Below are positions 1 through 7,405 of a stretch of 12,603 nt of DNA, one piece after another. The notes under the pieces are model-generated. The model was given only the letters and a program-made list of their open reading frames with translations. It was not told where the DNA came from and searched no databases. How positions within the stretch are numbered: position 1 is the stretch's first letter; every line of letters begins with the position of its first letter. A program made the position numbers and the translations under genes. This DNA is from Caldisericaceae bacterium. Its GTDB lineage: Bacteria > Calditrichota > Calditrichia > Calditrichales > Calditrichaceae. The stretch covers positions 1 through 12,603 of the forward strand of contig JAGHBR010000535.1 in NCBI GenBank assembly GCA_021160885.1. Reading direction: 5' to 3'.

Positions 1-1
1 C

Positions 2-979
2 GATTTACACATCGAAAATTTAATGGCCGAATGTCTGGAATCAGGCCTGCCGTATGGTCATCCGGTGCGCTTGCGCATAAAACAGGGAATAGAAGTGCAT
101 CCCGGTCAGGTGCCAAAAGGTGAAACCATTAGCTGTTGGATTCCATTTCCCCGTGAAATTCCGCATCGTCAGATTAACATCAAGCTTTTAGATGCTTTTC
201 CTCAAAAATACAAAGTGGCGCCAAATGATCAGCTGCAACGCACCGTTTACTTTGAGCAACCAAGCAATGGCCAGCAACCGACTAAATTTTGGGTTGAATA
301 TGAATACACGCCCCATGGTATTTATGTAAATGTAGACCCTGAAAAGGTAAAACCGGTTGACCCAAACGGCCCGCTAAAAGAATTTCTCCAGGAACGACCG
401 CCACACATCGTTTTCTCGGACACTTTAAAAAAACTGTCAAAAAAAATAGTAGGTAACGAAACCAATCCTTATCGCATTGCGCAAAAGATTTTTGCCTGGA
501 TCGATACGAACATTACCTGGGCTTCAGCGCGGGAATATTCCACTATTCGCAATCTTTCGCTTTACCCGGTGATAAATAAACATGGCGATTGTGGCATTCA
601 ATCAATGCTCTTTATTACCCTTTGTCGTATGAATGGCATTCCGGCACGCTGGCAAAGCGGCTGGGAGTTCCAGCCACCCAACGACAGCATGCACGATTGG
701 AGCATGATCTATTTTGAACCTTACGGCTGGTTGCCTTCGGATGTAACCTACGGCATGCGAAAGAGCCAGGATGAACGGGTAAAATATTTTTACCTGAACG
801 GCATGGACAGCTACCGTCTGATTTTTAATGATGATTTTTCTACACCATTTTATCCGCCAAAAAAACATTTTCGTTCTGAAACTGTAGATTCTCAACGGGG
901 GGAAGTAGAGTGGAATGGAGGCAATCTTTACTTTGATCAATGGGACTGGACATTTGAATGGAAAGTAATCAGCCAATGA
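2..979 (+). CDS. Transglutaminase-like (papain-fold) protein, 5' end cut by window edge
   Basis: The reading frame is open to the window edge: codons before the first ATG (position 23) read DLHIENL without a stop, so the gene probably begins upstream and any signal peptide is out of view. Numbering from Met at 23, residues 1-130 look like a beta-rich N-terminal domain, followed by a transglutaminase-like core. The core has the expected Cys-His-Asp triad: Cys190 in HGDCGIQS, His224 in MHDWSMIYFEP and Asp240 in GWLPSDVTYG. This order and spacing are typical of the transglutaminase-like/papain superfamily, whose bacterial members are often proteases, peptide hydrolases or uncharacterised. The substrate cannot be told from sequence. 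An SUI1-family gene follows 19 bases downstream on the same strand and is probably co-transcribed. The superfamily call is strong; the biochemical role is open. Confidence 0.85.
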   Translation, partial: DLHIENLMAECLESGLPYGHPVRLRIKQGIEVHPGQVPKGETISCWIPFPREIPHRQINIKLLDAFPQKYKVAPNDQLQRTVYFEQPSNGQQPTKFWVEYEYTPHGIYVNVDPEKVKPVDPNGPLKEFLQERPPHIVFSDTLKKLSKKIVGNETNPYRIAQKIFAWIDTNITWASAREYSTIRNLSLYPVINKHGDCGIQSMLFITLCRMNGIPARWQSGWEFQPPNDSMHDWSMIYFEPYGWLPSDVTYGMRKSQDERVKYFYLNGMDSYRLIFNDDFSTPFYPPKKHFRSETVDSQRGEVEWNGGNLYFDQWDWTFEWKVISQ

Positions 980-998
980 AATAAAACAGGAAAAATAG

Positions 999-1313
999 AT
1001 GAGAAAAAATAAAACCGTTTATTCAACCAATCCCGACTGGCGGCCGGAGGATGAAAGGGAAGACAGGCCACAAGCAACACAACAGGGAACGGTTTACCTG
1101 CAACGGCAAAGCAAAGGCCGCGGTGGCAAAACAGTTACTGTAATTAAAGGACTGGTCGGCGACTTGAAAAGCTGGAAAAAAGAATTGCAACAATTGTGCG
1201 GCGCAGGTGGCACGGTTAAGGACGATGTAGTCGAAATTCAAGGCGATCATCGCCAGAAGATTGCCGAATATCTGAATTCGAAAAACATTAAAAGCAAATT
1301 TTCTGGTGGATGA
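999..1313 (+). CDS. yciH: SUI1/eIF1-family translation factor (YciH-like), 104 aa
   Basis: This is a small basic protein with an SUI1 fold. Residues 1-30 form a charged, probably disordered tail. Residues 36-52 (RQSKGRGGKTVTVIKGL) carry the basic loop and first strands, and residues 66-84 (LCGAGGTVKDDVVEIQGDH) match the signature seen in archaeal aIF1, eukaryotic eIF1 and E. coli YciH. The length of about 100 residues is normal. eIF1 monitors start-codon choice on the small ribosomal subunit; the bacterial homologue is non-essential and has been linked to initiation fidelity and stress. An AGGAAA Shine-Dalgarno lies about 7 bases before the ATG. The gene sits 19 bases after the transglutaminase-like gene, so it is probably read through from that promoter. 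It converges with rtcB, 136 bases away, and I see no convincing terminator in that gap. Confidence 0.92.
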   Translation: MRKNKTVYSTNPDWRPEDEREDRPQATQQGTVYLQRQSKGRGGKTVTVIKGLVGDLKSWKKELQQLCGAGGTVKDDVVEIQGDHRQKIAEYLNSKNIKSKFSGG

Positions 1314-1449
1314 GTTTAAACGCTTAAGTCTAATGCTAAGGTAGCACAACACCACCGGAGTTGGCGCCTGCAAAGCAGTACTTGACAACAATCGAAAGTT
1401 GAGTTTTGAAAGAGCTTCTACAAATTATTTGCTGTTCGTCGGTTGGGTT

Positions 1450-2904
1450 TCAGCCCTTAATTACGCCGATCGGTTTCAATCTGGCAACCTTCAGACTAAT
1501 GCCGCTGTTGTGCATCACGTTAACGACCGACTGTACATCTTTGTAGGCTTCTGGCATCTCTTCGGCGACAGTGGCCATGCCTTTTGCCTGAATAATCACC
1601 CCGCGCTCCGAAAGCTCTTTTATTAAATTGCGTCCCGCGCCGGCTTTTTTGGCCTGTCTGCGGCTAAGCAAACGTCCAGCGCCATGGCAGGTGCTACCAA
1701 AAGTTTCTTCCATGGCTTTTTCTGTGCCGATGCAAACAAATGAGTAACGCCCCATATCGCCGGGAATTAAGACCGGTTGACCAATGGTCCTGTATTTTTC
1801 CGGTAACAAAGGATGATTTGGCGCAAGAGCTCGTGTGGCGCCTTTGCGATGTACACAAACGGTTTTCTTTTTATCGCCAATCTGATGTTCTTCCTTCTTA
1901 GCGATATTGTGTGAAACATCGTAAATTAAACGGAATTGTAAATCAGCGTCCGAAAGGTTGAAGACTTTTTTAAATACACGGCGGGCCAGATCCATGATTA
2001 CCTGACGATTGCTCCAGGCAAAATTTGCCGCGCAGGACATGGCCGCAAAGTAGTCCTGGCCTTCCTGACTCTGAATAGGGGCTGCAGCTAATTGACGATC
2101 CGGTAAATTAAGGTGGTACTTTTGGGCGGCTTTGCTCATTACTTTCAAATAATCATCACAAATCTGGTAGCCAAAGCCTCGTGAACCGGTGTGAATTAAG
2201 ATGACAATTTGACCTTGAAAAAGCCCCAGCGCCGCCGCTTTTTCTTCGTCGTAAATCTTATCTACCACATCGATTTCAAGAAAGTGGTTACCGGAGCCCA
2301 GTGTTCCTAACTGATCTAAGCCTCGTTCAATGGCCCGCTGACTGATTACAGAGAAATCGGCAAATTCCATTTTACCTTTTTCTTCGATGACCTCAATATC
2401 TTCGGCCTGTCCAAATCCCTGTTCAACCACCAAATTAACGCCTTCCTGGGCCACTTTTTTTAATTCATTTTTGGATAATTTTTTAATCGCGTGCGAGGCG
2501 CCAACCCCGGTTGGAATTGTTTTGAAGAGTTCTTCAACTAATTTTTGCAGCCTTTTCTTTACTTCTGATTCCGTTAAGCCTGTAGCCGCCAGACGCATCC
2601 CACAGTTGATGTCATAGCCCACGCCCCCGGGCGATATGACGCCTTCTTTCCAATCAGTCGCCGCCACGCCGCCAATAGGGAAACCATAGCCCCAATGAAT
2701 ATCGGGCATGGCCAGCGAGTACTTTTCAATACCTGGTAAATGAGCCACATTAATTACTTGTTGAAGCGGCGCTTCCTCTTCTAATAAACCAGCAATCATT
2801 TCATCAGAAGCGTAAATGCGTCCTGGTTTTAACATTCCGCCAAAGGGTTTAATTTCAAACAGATTATCATCAATTTTTTCTATTGGAATTTTTGATTTGC
2901 CCAT
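1450..2904 (-). CDS. rtcB: RNA-splicing ligase RtcB (3'-phosphate/5'-OH RNA ligase)
   Basis: RtcB joins RNA 2',3'-cyclic phosphate or 3'-phosphate ends to 5'-OH ends in a GTP- and Mn2+-dependent reaction through a histidine-GMP intermediate. It acts in tRNA splicing and RNA repair. The 484-residue protein carries every key position of the family: Asp98 and Cys101 in GGVGYDINCGMR, Asn206-His207 in GSGNHFLEID, His238 in LIHTGSRGFGY, His332 in YDVSHN, and the guanylylated His407 in STCHGAGR. These track the P. horikoshii ligands Asp95, Cys98, His203, His234, His329 and His404 with a shift of only 3-4. The C-terminus RLKPIGVIKG is also typical. The start is chosen at ATG 2904 because an AGGGGG Shine-Dalgarno sits 8 bases upstream. 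A TTG at 2910 extends the frame by two codons but lies too close to that site. Archease is encoded about 70 bases upstream on the same strand, so the two are a probable operon. Confidence 0.97.
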   Translation of the reverse strand: MGKSKIPIEKIDDNLFEIKPFGGMLKPGRIYASDEMIAGLLEEEAPLQQVINVAHLPGIEKYSLAMPDIHWGYGFPIGGVAATDWKEGVISPGGVGYDINCGMRLAATGLTESEVKKRLQKLVEELFKTIPTGVGASHAIKKLSKNELKKVAQEGVNLVVEQGFGQAEDIEVIEEKGKMEFADFSVISQRAIERGLDQLGTLGSGNHFLEIDVVDKIYDEEKAAALGLFQGQIVILIHTGSRGFGYQICDDYLKVMSKAAQKYHLNLPDRQLAAAPIQSQEGQDYFAAMSCAANFAWSNRQVIMDLARRVFKKVFNLSDADLQFRLIYDVSHNIAKKEEHQIGDKKKTVCVHRKGATRALAPNHPLLPEKYRTIGQPVLIPGDMGRYSFVCIGTEKAMEETFGSTCHGAGRLLSRRQAKKAGAGRNLIKELSERGVIIQAKGMATVAEEMPEAYKDVQSVVNVMHNSGISLKVARLKPIGVIKG

Positions 2905-2975
2905 CTTCAAATCCCCCTTTTGATGGATTGCATTTTAAAAACGATCAACCTTAACAATTAGTTTCTTTTATTATT

Positions 2976-3446
2976 TCAAATATCAAAAATAACCGTAACA
3001 GACCATAGCCCATTTTCCTGAACAAATTTTAATCCATGGTAGGTAACTGCCTTAATTTCAGTGATGTCCGCTTCCGCTAAAAATTGAGAAGACAATTTCA
3101 ATTCAGTGGCATTAATTCTTAACCGAGCCCCGTTGGAAGTTTGATGGATTTCCAGGTTTAAGAGTGGAGAAAAAATAGTCCGTTTACTTTGCAGATGATA
3201 ATTCAATTCGCTCAAAAAAGAATGTAATAAATCTTCAAGAGAGGTTTCTTCTAATTGCAAAGTTTTTAAGGGGCATTTGTCCTGACTTGCATTTGCCATT
3301 TTCTGGATTTTTTTAAAATTGCCAAAAACGATCGTGTAAAATCCTTGATGCGCATTATGAAACAGTTCTTCAAGGTTGCGACCAAAAATTTGAATGGCCA
3401 GATCAGCGGTGTGCTCAATTTCTTTAAAAGGAATAAATTTGTCCAT
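2976..3446 (-). CDS. Archease, RtcB-activating protein
   Basis: Archease is a small protein that speeds guanylylation and turnover of RtcB and can broaden its nucleotide use. This 156-residue product has the family hallmarks. The N-terminus reads FKEIEHTADLAIQIFG, with His12 and the acidic metal-site residue Asp15. The C-terminal block is IKAVTYHGLKF followed by the ending WSVTVIFDI, whose Asp is the second conserved acidic position. The length matches bacterial and archaeal archeases (about 140-160). The start is placed at ATG 3446 because GGAAG lies 8 bases upstream. A TTG start at 3461 would add MEAHK but would swallow that Shine-Dalgarno. It is the first gene of an archease-rtcB operon and runs divergently from the lipoprotein gene at 3536. 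The middle (residues ~50-75) is poorly conserved and lysine-rich, as is common here. Confidence 0.93.
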   Translation of the reverse strand: MDKFIPFKEIEHTADLAIQIFGRNLEELFHNAHQGFYTIVFGNFKKIQKMANASQDKCPLKTLQLEETSLEDLLHSFLSELNYHLQSKRTIFSPLLNLEIHQTSNGARLRINATELKLSSQFLAEADITEIKAVTYHGLKFVQENGLWSVTVIFDI

Positions 3447-3535
3447 TTTATGTGCTTCCAATAGATTTAACTAAGGAAAATGAAAATTTTGACGACTTTT
3501 CATAAAGTAAAAAAAAATAACAGGAGAGACAACAG
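3447..3535. promoter_or_regulatory. Divergent promoter region between archease and lipoprotein genes
   Basis: These 89 bases must hold the promoters of both the archease-rtcB operon (minus) and the lipoprotein-barrel operon (plus), unless either is read from further away. On the minus strand a possible sigma-70-like pair is TTGTCT (3532-3527), 17 bases, then TACTTT (3509-3504); it is a poor match and would put the start inside the region. On the plus strand TTGACG (3489-3494) resembles a -35 box, but no good -10 box lies 16-18 bases beyond it. The plus-strand gene has a clear AGGAG at 3522-3526, 9 bases before its ATG. An A-run at 3509-3517 may add curvature. The existence of promoters here is an inference from gene layout; the individual boxes are weak. 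Confidence 0.35.
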
Positions 3536-5599
3536 ATGTTAAAAAGAATGTTTGGTGTTATGAGCGTTGCTCTGTTTTTAATCGCATCATGCACCATTAA
3601 TGAACCAGACCCTCCGGTTTGGGATACGACCTGGAAATTTGACCTGCCGGTAAAAAATGTGACCCTTAAAGAGATTGTAAACGATTCCACCTTAATTGCA
3701 GACACGACTAACGGGCAACCTATTGTGCGATTTAATATAGAAGATAGCACCGACTGGGAGTATGTCAAAGAAAGTGATTTAACGGTCACTCCAGAGAATA
3801 CAAGCTTTGAGGCCAGGATCGGGACTATCAAATTACAGCAAAAAAGTGAAGTAAAATCAACGGAAATTAGCTTAAGCGAATTATTACCTCCTGAACTTCT
3901 TACCAGAGATACTATCCCACGTTATCCCGGCCGCACAGTTACTCCTGATCCCAAAGAAGTGACTTACGATTTTTTCGAAAGAGCAGTGATTAAAAATGGG
4001 AAAATCTATCTAACCTTTCACAACGACCTGTTTCTGAAAGTAGATTCAGGAATGACCATTGATGTATTTAATAATGATAGCCCAAATCCTACCTTAATTA
4101 CCTCCATTGTTTTCAGCGATCCTATTGAGCCTTATGCAGTGACTCAGAGTGAGGTTGTAGATTTGAGCGGATTGGAAATTTCCAATCATTTTTTACTTAA
4201 ATACACCATACCCATTGCAGGATCAGATACCATGCAGGTTGTTACTGATGAACAAAAAAATGGTACCATCTACTCAATTTTGACCATTGAAGATATTGAA
4301 GTTAGTGAAGCCGATGCGAAAATTCCTGAACAAACTTTTAATAGAAATCAGAGTATTGCAATGCCTCAAAGCGAACATAAAGTAATTGAGGCCGCTATTA
4401 AATCAGGACATTTAACCTTAAATCTGCAAAACCAATTACCGCTCTACGCTCAGACCAAAATTACTTTACCAGAAATATTAGAAAACGGTAACGCAAAACA
4501 AATTGTCCTTGATATGCAACCCAATGAAAATAAGCTTAAAAAAATTGATTTAAGCGGCCTGCAAATTAAAAATTCAAGCCAGCCCGGTCAACCAATCGAT
4601 TCTATCCATATTCAGGTTGAAGCGACAGTACATTCTAATGATCAAATTGTAACCATAAGCGAAACAGATCAAATTGCAGTGGATGTAATTTTTACGGACA
4701 TTATTTTTCAAAAAATAACAGGTATTTTACAACCCGTTAGCGTGGATATCGAGCCTAATGAGGTGGACAACAGTGATTTGTTTGAAAAAATACAGGGCAA
4801 CGGTCTGGTATTGGATGATCTTCAGTTAAAATTCAAAATTGAGAATCAGATAGATATTCCACTTCATTTGATTTTAAATCTTGAAGCCCAGAATGGCTCT
4901 CAACAAAAATCTATGGTAGTGGATGAATGGATTAAGGCTTCCAGTGAAGCGCCTTTTACCGAAATAATCCTTGACAGGAACTACAAAACGCCCAATAGCA
5001 TTATTGATTTGTTTTCCATTCTTCCGGATAAAATTGCCATCAGCGGGCAGGCGACCATTGAGGGCCAGGGCACAGTTGAGCTTGGACAGGGGGTGAGAGC
5101 GCTTTACTCCGTTGATAGCCCGCTTTTCTTTAAACTGAAAAATCAGATTGAGTATGAAAGTGAAACCGACAGCATTAAAAAGGATGATATTGATCAGGAC
5201 GTGAGAGATCGTCTGGCAGATGACTGGCACCAGGGCGAATTTCATTTAATTCTTAGAAACGGAACTCCTTTTGCCACGGATTTTTTCTTTATTTTAGCTG
5301 ATGATTCGACTCAGGTAAATTCAACTACAATTACAGATTCGACGAAAAAGATTGTAATTAACGCAAACATTGAACGCGGACAAATTGGCGCAGATGGTTA
5401 CGTTGAATCACCAACTGAAAATGAAGTGGTGATTAAATTGGGCGAACAGCAGATGCAATTATTCCAAAAATCGCCAATATATTTTAAACAAAAAGCGACA
5501 ATCTTACCGACTGGTGATACCAAGGTTAAGGTACGCACCAGCGATATGATCGAGGTGGATGGTTATATCCAGACCAATTTTACGGTCAGGTTTGAATAA
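3536..5599 (+). CDS. Large predicted lipoprotein with repeated beta-rich domains, unknown function
   Basis: I do not recognise a named family. The N-terminus (MLKRMFGVMSVALFLIASC) is a lipoprotein signal: two positive charges, a hydrophobic core and a lipobox IASC with Cys19 as the lipidated residue. The mature protein should therefore be anchored to a membrane in the envelope. Residues 20-145 form one region. Residues 149-265 and 286-400 are a diverged tandem repeat. Each copy begins AVIKNGKIYLTFHNDL or AAIKSGHLTLNLQNQL and contains EVVDLSGLEISN or KKIDLSGLQIKN. Two further copies of the opening strand motif (hydrophobic strand, Asn, small turn, hydrophobic strand) appear near 429-449 and 567-587. 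The whole is poor in Cys and rich in beta-branched residues, as in extracellular beta-sandwich proteins. AGGAG precedes the ATG by 9 bases. The stop lies 14 bases before the barrel gene's start, so the two are probably one operon and may work together at the cell surface. Confidence 0.85.
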   Translation: MLKRMFGVMSVALFLIASCTINEPDPPVWDTTWKFDLPVKNVTLKEIVNDSTLIADTTNGQPIVRFNIEDSTDWEYVKESDLTVTPENTSFEARIGTIKLQQKSEVKSTEISLSELLPPELLTRDTIPRYPGRTVTPDPKEVTYDFFERAVIKNGKIYLTFHNDLFLKVDSGMTIDVFNNDSPNPTLITSIVFSDPIEPYAVTQSEVVDLSGLEISNHFLLKYTIPIAGSDTMQVVTDEQKNGTIYSILTIEDIEVSEADAKIPEQTFNRNQSIAMPQSEHKVIEAAIKSGHLTLNLQNQLPLYAQTKITLPEILENGNAKQIVLDMQPNENKLKKIDLSGLQIKNSSQPGQPIDSIHIQVEATVHSNDQIVTISETDQIAVDVIFTDIIFQKITGILQPVSVDIEPNEVDNSDLFEKIQGNGLVLDDLQLKFKIENQIDIPLHLILNLEAQNGSQQKSMVVDEWIKASSEAPFTEIILDRNYKTPNSIIDLFSILPDKIAISGQATIEGQGTVELGQGVRALYSVDSPLFFKLKNQIEYESETDSIKKDDIDQDVRDRLADDWHQGEFHLILRNGTPFATDFFFILADDSTQVNSTTITDSTKKIVINANIERGQIGADGYVESPTENEVVIKLGEQQMQLFQKSPIYFKQKATILPTGDTKVKVRTSDMIEVDGYIQTNFTVRFE
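3980..4735 (+). repeat. Tandem diverged protein-domain repeat within the lipoprotein gene
   Basis: Copy A encodes residues 149-265 (3980-4330) and copy B residues 286-400 (4391-4735). Aligned anchors are AVIKNGKIYLTFHNDL (150-165) with AAIKSGHLTLNLQNQL (286-301), DLSGLEISN (209-217) with DLSGLQIKN (338-346), and a hydrophobic strand ending IEDIEV (251-256) with FTDIIF (386-391). Spacing between anchors is similar but not equal (59 versus 52 residues, then 44 versus 50). The copies therefore look like an old domain duplication and not a recent DNA repeat. The nucleotide sequences themselves are not obviously alike. Confidence 0.65.
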
Positions 5600-5613
5600 A
5601 AATGGAGTTTAAC

Positions 5614-6924
5614 ATGAAAAAAGTATTAATAATATTGAGCCTGGCTACCGGCTTGTGGGCGCAGGGTTTTGAGGGTGTTGCATTAGGGCTTGGCGATAAT
5701 TATGCTACCCTTTCCAGAGGAGTTCATGCACTTAACTACAATCCGGCAAATGTGGCTTTGCCCCGTGGTAATATTTTTGAATTCAACTTAATAGGTTTAA
5801 ATATTGGTTTGTTCAATAATAGCTTTAGTCTGGATACCTACAACCGCTTTTTTGTAACTGATGAAGAGGAAAATCGTTGGTCAAAGTCTGACCGGAATGA
5901 ATTTTTAGATTTGATTCCCGATGCAGGACTGAAATTGAATTCGCAAATTACGGCTAATGCCTTTGGTTTTGCTTTTAATAACTTTGCGCTTGCCGTACAA
6001 CCTGTGGTCGTAGGGCAAATTAATACCTTTAAAGATAAAACCTTACTTGATATGGGCTTTTTTGGTGATCATGTCACCAAAAATTATGAACGCAATTTTG
6101 ATGATGTACTTCAAGGTTCAAGTTTTGGAGCTGTTAAGGTTTCGTTGGCTTATGCCTATCCTTTTTTGCAAATTCAAAAATATTTGCCGGATTTTCCCTA
6201 TTTAGCGGTTGGCATTGGTGTCAATTATTACATTTCCATGGCAGTAGCACAAATAGAAAATTCAGCCGCCTGGGTTAAACGCACGCAATTTGATGACTAT
6301 GAGGTGGATGAAATTTCGGTTGACATGCAGGCCAAAACGGCCCTGTCGGAAGGGACGAGCCCAGTTGGTAAAGGTCGGAGTTTTAATTTTGGCCTGGCTA
6401 CTCAATTCAAGGAAAAATGGCAGTTCTCTCTGAGTTTTATTGATTTAGGCGGATCAGTGCATTACAGCGAGAAAACAGAAAGGCACAAAATTAATATGTA
6501 CGGTAAAGCGATCGTTTATCATCCTTTTGATGAAGATCCTGAAACTGAAGATTCATCAGTAGATACAACAGAAACCATTGAGCCGTTTGATGTGGATGTG
6601 CCCAGCAAAATGAGATTAGGAGCTGCTTATCAGTTTAAAAAGAATTTGGTTTTTACAGCGGAATATGTTCAGGGATTAGACCATTCTTTTGGTAATTCTA
6701 CAACACCGCGCATAGGAGCTGGTGTGTTTTACATGCCGCTTTGGTGGTTACCATTAAGAGGGGGTTTTTCACTTGGTGGGAACAATGGTTTTATAATTGC
6801 TTTGGGTAGCGGGATTGATTTAAAGTACATGACGATTGATTTTTCCTATGCCATGAAAAATGCTCTCTGGCCAACGCATTCCGAGGGGCTGTTTACAGGA
6901 ATCAGTTTAATGATAAAGCTATGA
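5614..6924 (+). CDS. Probable outer-membrane beta-barrel protein (PorV/DUF5723-like)
   Basis: The product is a 436-residue exported protein. Its N-terminus MKKVLIILSLATGLWAQ is a clean Sec signal peptide with probable cleavage after Ala16. The mature start has the motif ALGLGDNYATLSRGVHALNYNPANVAL, in which a 'xxNPAxxA' stretch follows a short Gly/Ala-rich strand. This resembles the plug-like start of FadL/PorV/UPF0164-type barrels and of DUF5723-type proteins in the FCB group. The rest alternates polar and hydrophobic residues in strand-length units rich in Phe, Tyr and Gly, with acidic loops (for example DEDPETEDSSVDTTET near residues 308-323), as expected of an outer-membrane barrel. It ends in GISLMIKL and not in a terminal Phe. 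ATG 5614 is chosen because GGAG lies 6 bases before it; an upstream ATG at 5602 would add MEFN and overlap that site. It follows the lipoprotein gene by 14 bases. Confidence 0.75.
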   Translation: MKKVLIILSLATGLWAQGFEGVALGLGDNYATLSRGVHALNYNPANVALPRGNIFEFNLIGLNIGLFNNSFSLDTYNRFFVTDEEENRWSKSDRNEFLDLIPDAGLKLNSQITANAFGFAFNNFALAVQPVVVGQINTFKDKTLLDMGFFGDHVTKNYERNFDDVLQGSSFGAVKVSLAYAYPFLQIQKYLPDFPYLAVGIGVNYYISMAVAQIENSAAWVKRTQFDDYEVDEISVDMQAKTALSEGTSPVGKGRSFNFGLATQFKEKWQFSLSFIDLGGSVHYSEKTERHKINMYGKAIVYHPFDEDPETEDSSVDTTETIEPFDVDVPSKMRLGAAYQFKKNLVFTAEYVQGLDHSFGNSTTPRIGAGVFYMPLWWLPLRGGFSLGGNNGFIIALGSGIDLKYMTIDFSYAMKNALWPTHSEGLFTGISLMIKL

Positions 6925-6973
6925 TCTCAGAATATTCGTGAATAAACGTTTACAAGAGTAAAGCCTCTAAATC

Positions 6974-7004
6974 ATTCATCGCCCGAATAATCGGAGCGAT
7001 GAAT
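6974..7004 (+). terminator. Strong hairpin downstream of the barrel gene, candidate terminator
   Basis: The left arm ATTCATCGCCCGA (6974-6986) pairs with TCGG (6991-6994) and GCGATGAAT (6996-7004) around an ATAA loop. This gives 13 base pairs with a single bulged A at 6995. It lies 49 bases after the barrel stop codon, so it may end the lipoprotein-barrel transcript or protect its 3' end. The following bases (ACTTATTATCTTTTCA) are T-rich but lack a continuous T-run, so classical intrinsic termination is only moderately supported. It could equally be part of a dispersed palindromic repeat. Confidence 0.55.
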
Positions 7005-7311
7005 ACTTATTATCTTTTCATACTCTGCCATTCTGATTTCCTGTTCATCGAGGGTTCAATGTATTCTTCGCTCCTTTCAGTTACTATCCCGCTTACTGGC
7101 ATTCTTGCCGAGCTTAGCCAAATACCGTCCAAAGTGCACCTTTAAAAGTAAAATGGGATTTTTGTATTTCTGCTTTCAAATTTTTATGTAGATTGAGATT
7201 CATGTTGCAGTTTATTACACCCGGCTGGGAAGAAATGATAACCTGGACATTGTCCTGTCTTTTTACTTTTTCCCTAACACCTACTTGCCCAAAACATATT
7301 TTTTGATATAT

Positions 7312-7405
7312 TGAGGCTGGTCTAAAAATCGTGTTCTGTTATTTCGAACGATATCACTTTTATAAAAATAAAAGATTTATTGAATCTACGAGTCTCGAGA
7401 TGACA
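7312..7405. repeat. Decayed intergenic inverted-repeat element
   Basis: The outer part begins GAGGCTGGTCTAAAAATC, a style often seen at the ends of dispersed intergenic elements. Inside, TGTTATTTCGA (7337-7347) and TCGAGATGACA (7395-7405) are inverted repeats matching at 9 of 11 positions. Both mismatches would be G-U pairs in one of the two possible RNAs. A smaller perfect inverted pair AGATT (7373-7377) and AATCT (7383-7387) is nested within. The 'TGTCATTTCGA...TCGAAATGACA' layout is familiar from non-coding repeats in many bacterial genomes, but only one copy is in view, so repeat status is inferred. Confidence 0.4.

Noticed and set aside
602..976. Minus-strand frame of 124 codons inside the transglutaminase-like gene
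   Set aside because: It lies wholly opposite a gene with an intact catalytic triad, has no ribosome site and encodes no recognisable motif.
1023..1391. Minus-strand frame opposite the SUI1 gene
   Set aside because: It is antisense to a clearly conserved factor, and its protein is of low-information composition with no family signal.
1314..1449. Possible terminator or small RNA between the convergent SUI1 and rtcB genes
   Set aside because: Only 4-bp stems (for example CAAC/GTTG and GCTA/TAGC) are present, with no T-run and no fold that stands out.
3448..3831. Minus-strand frame covering the divergent promoter region and the lipoprotein start
   Set aside because: It would overlap the lipoprotein's signal peptide and lipobox codons, which are convincing, and it has no motif or ribosome site.
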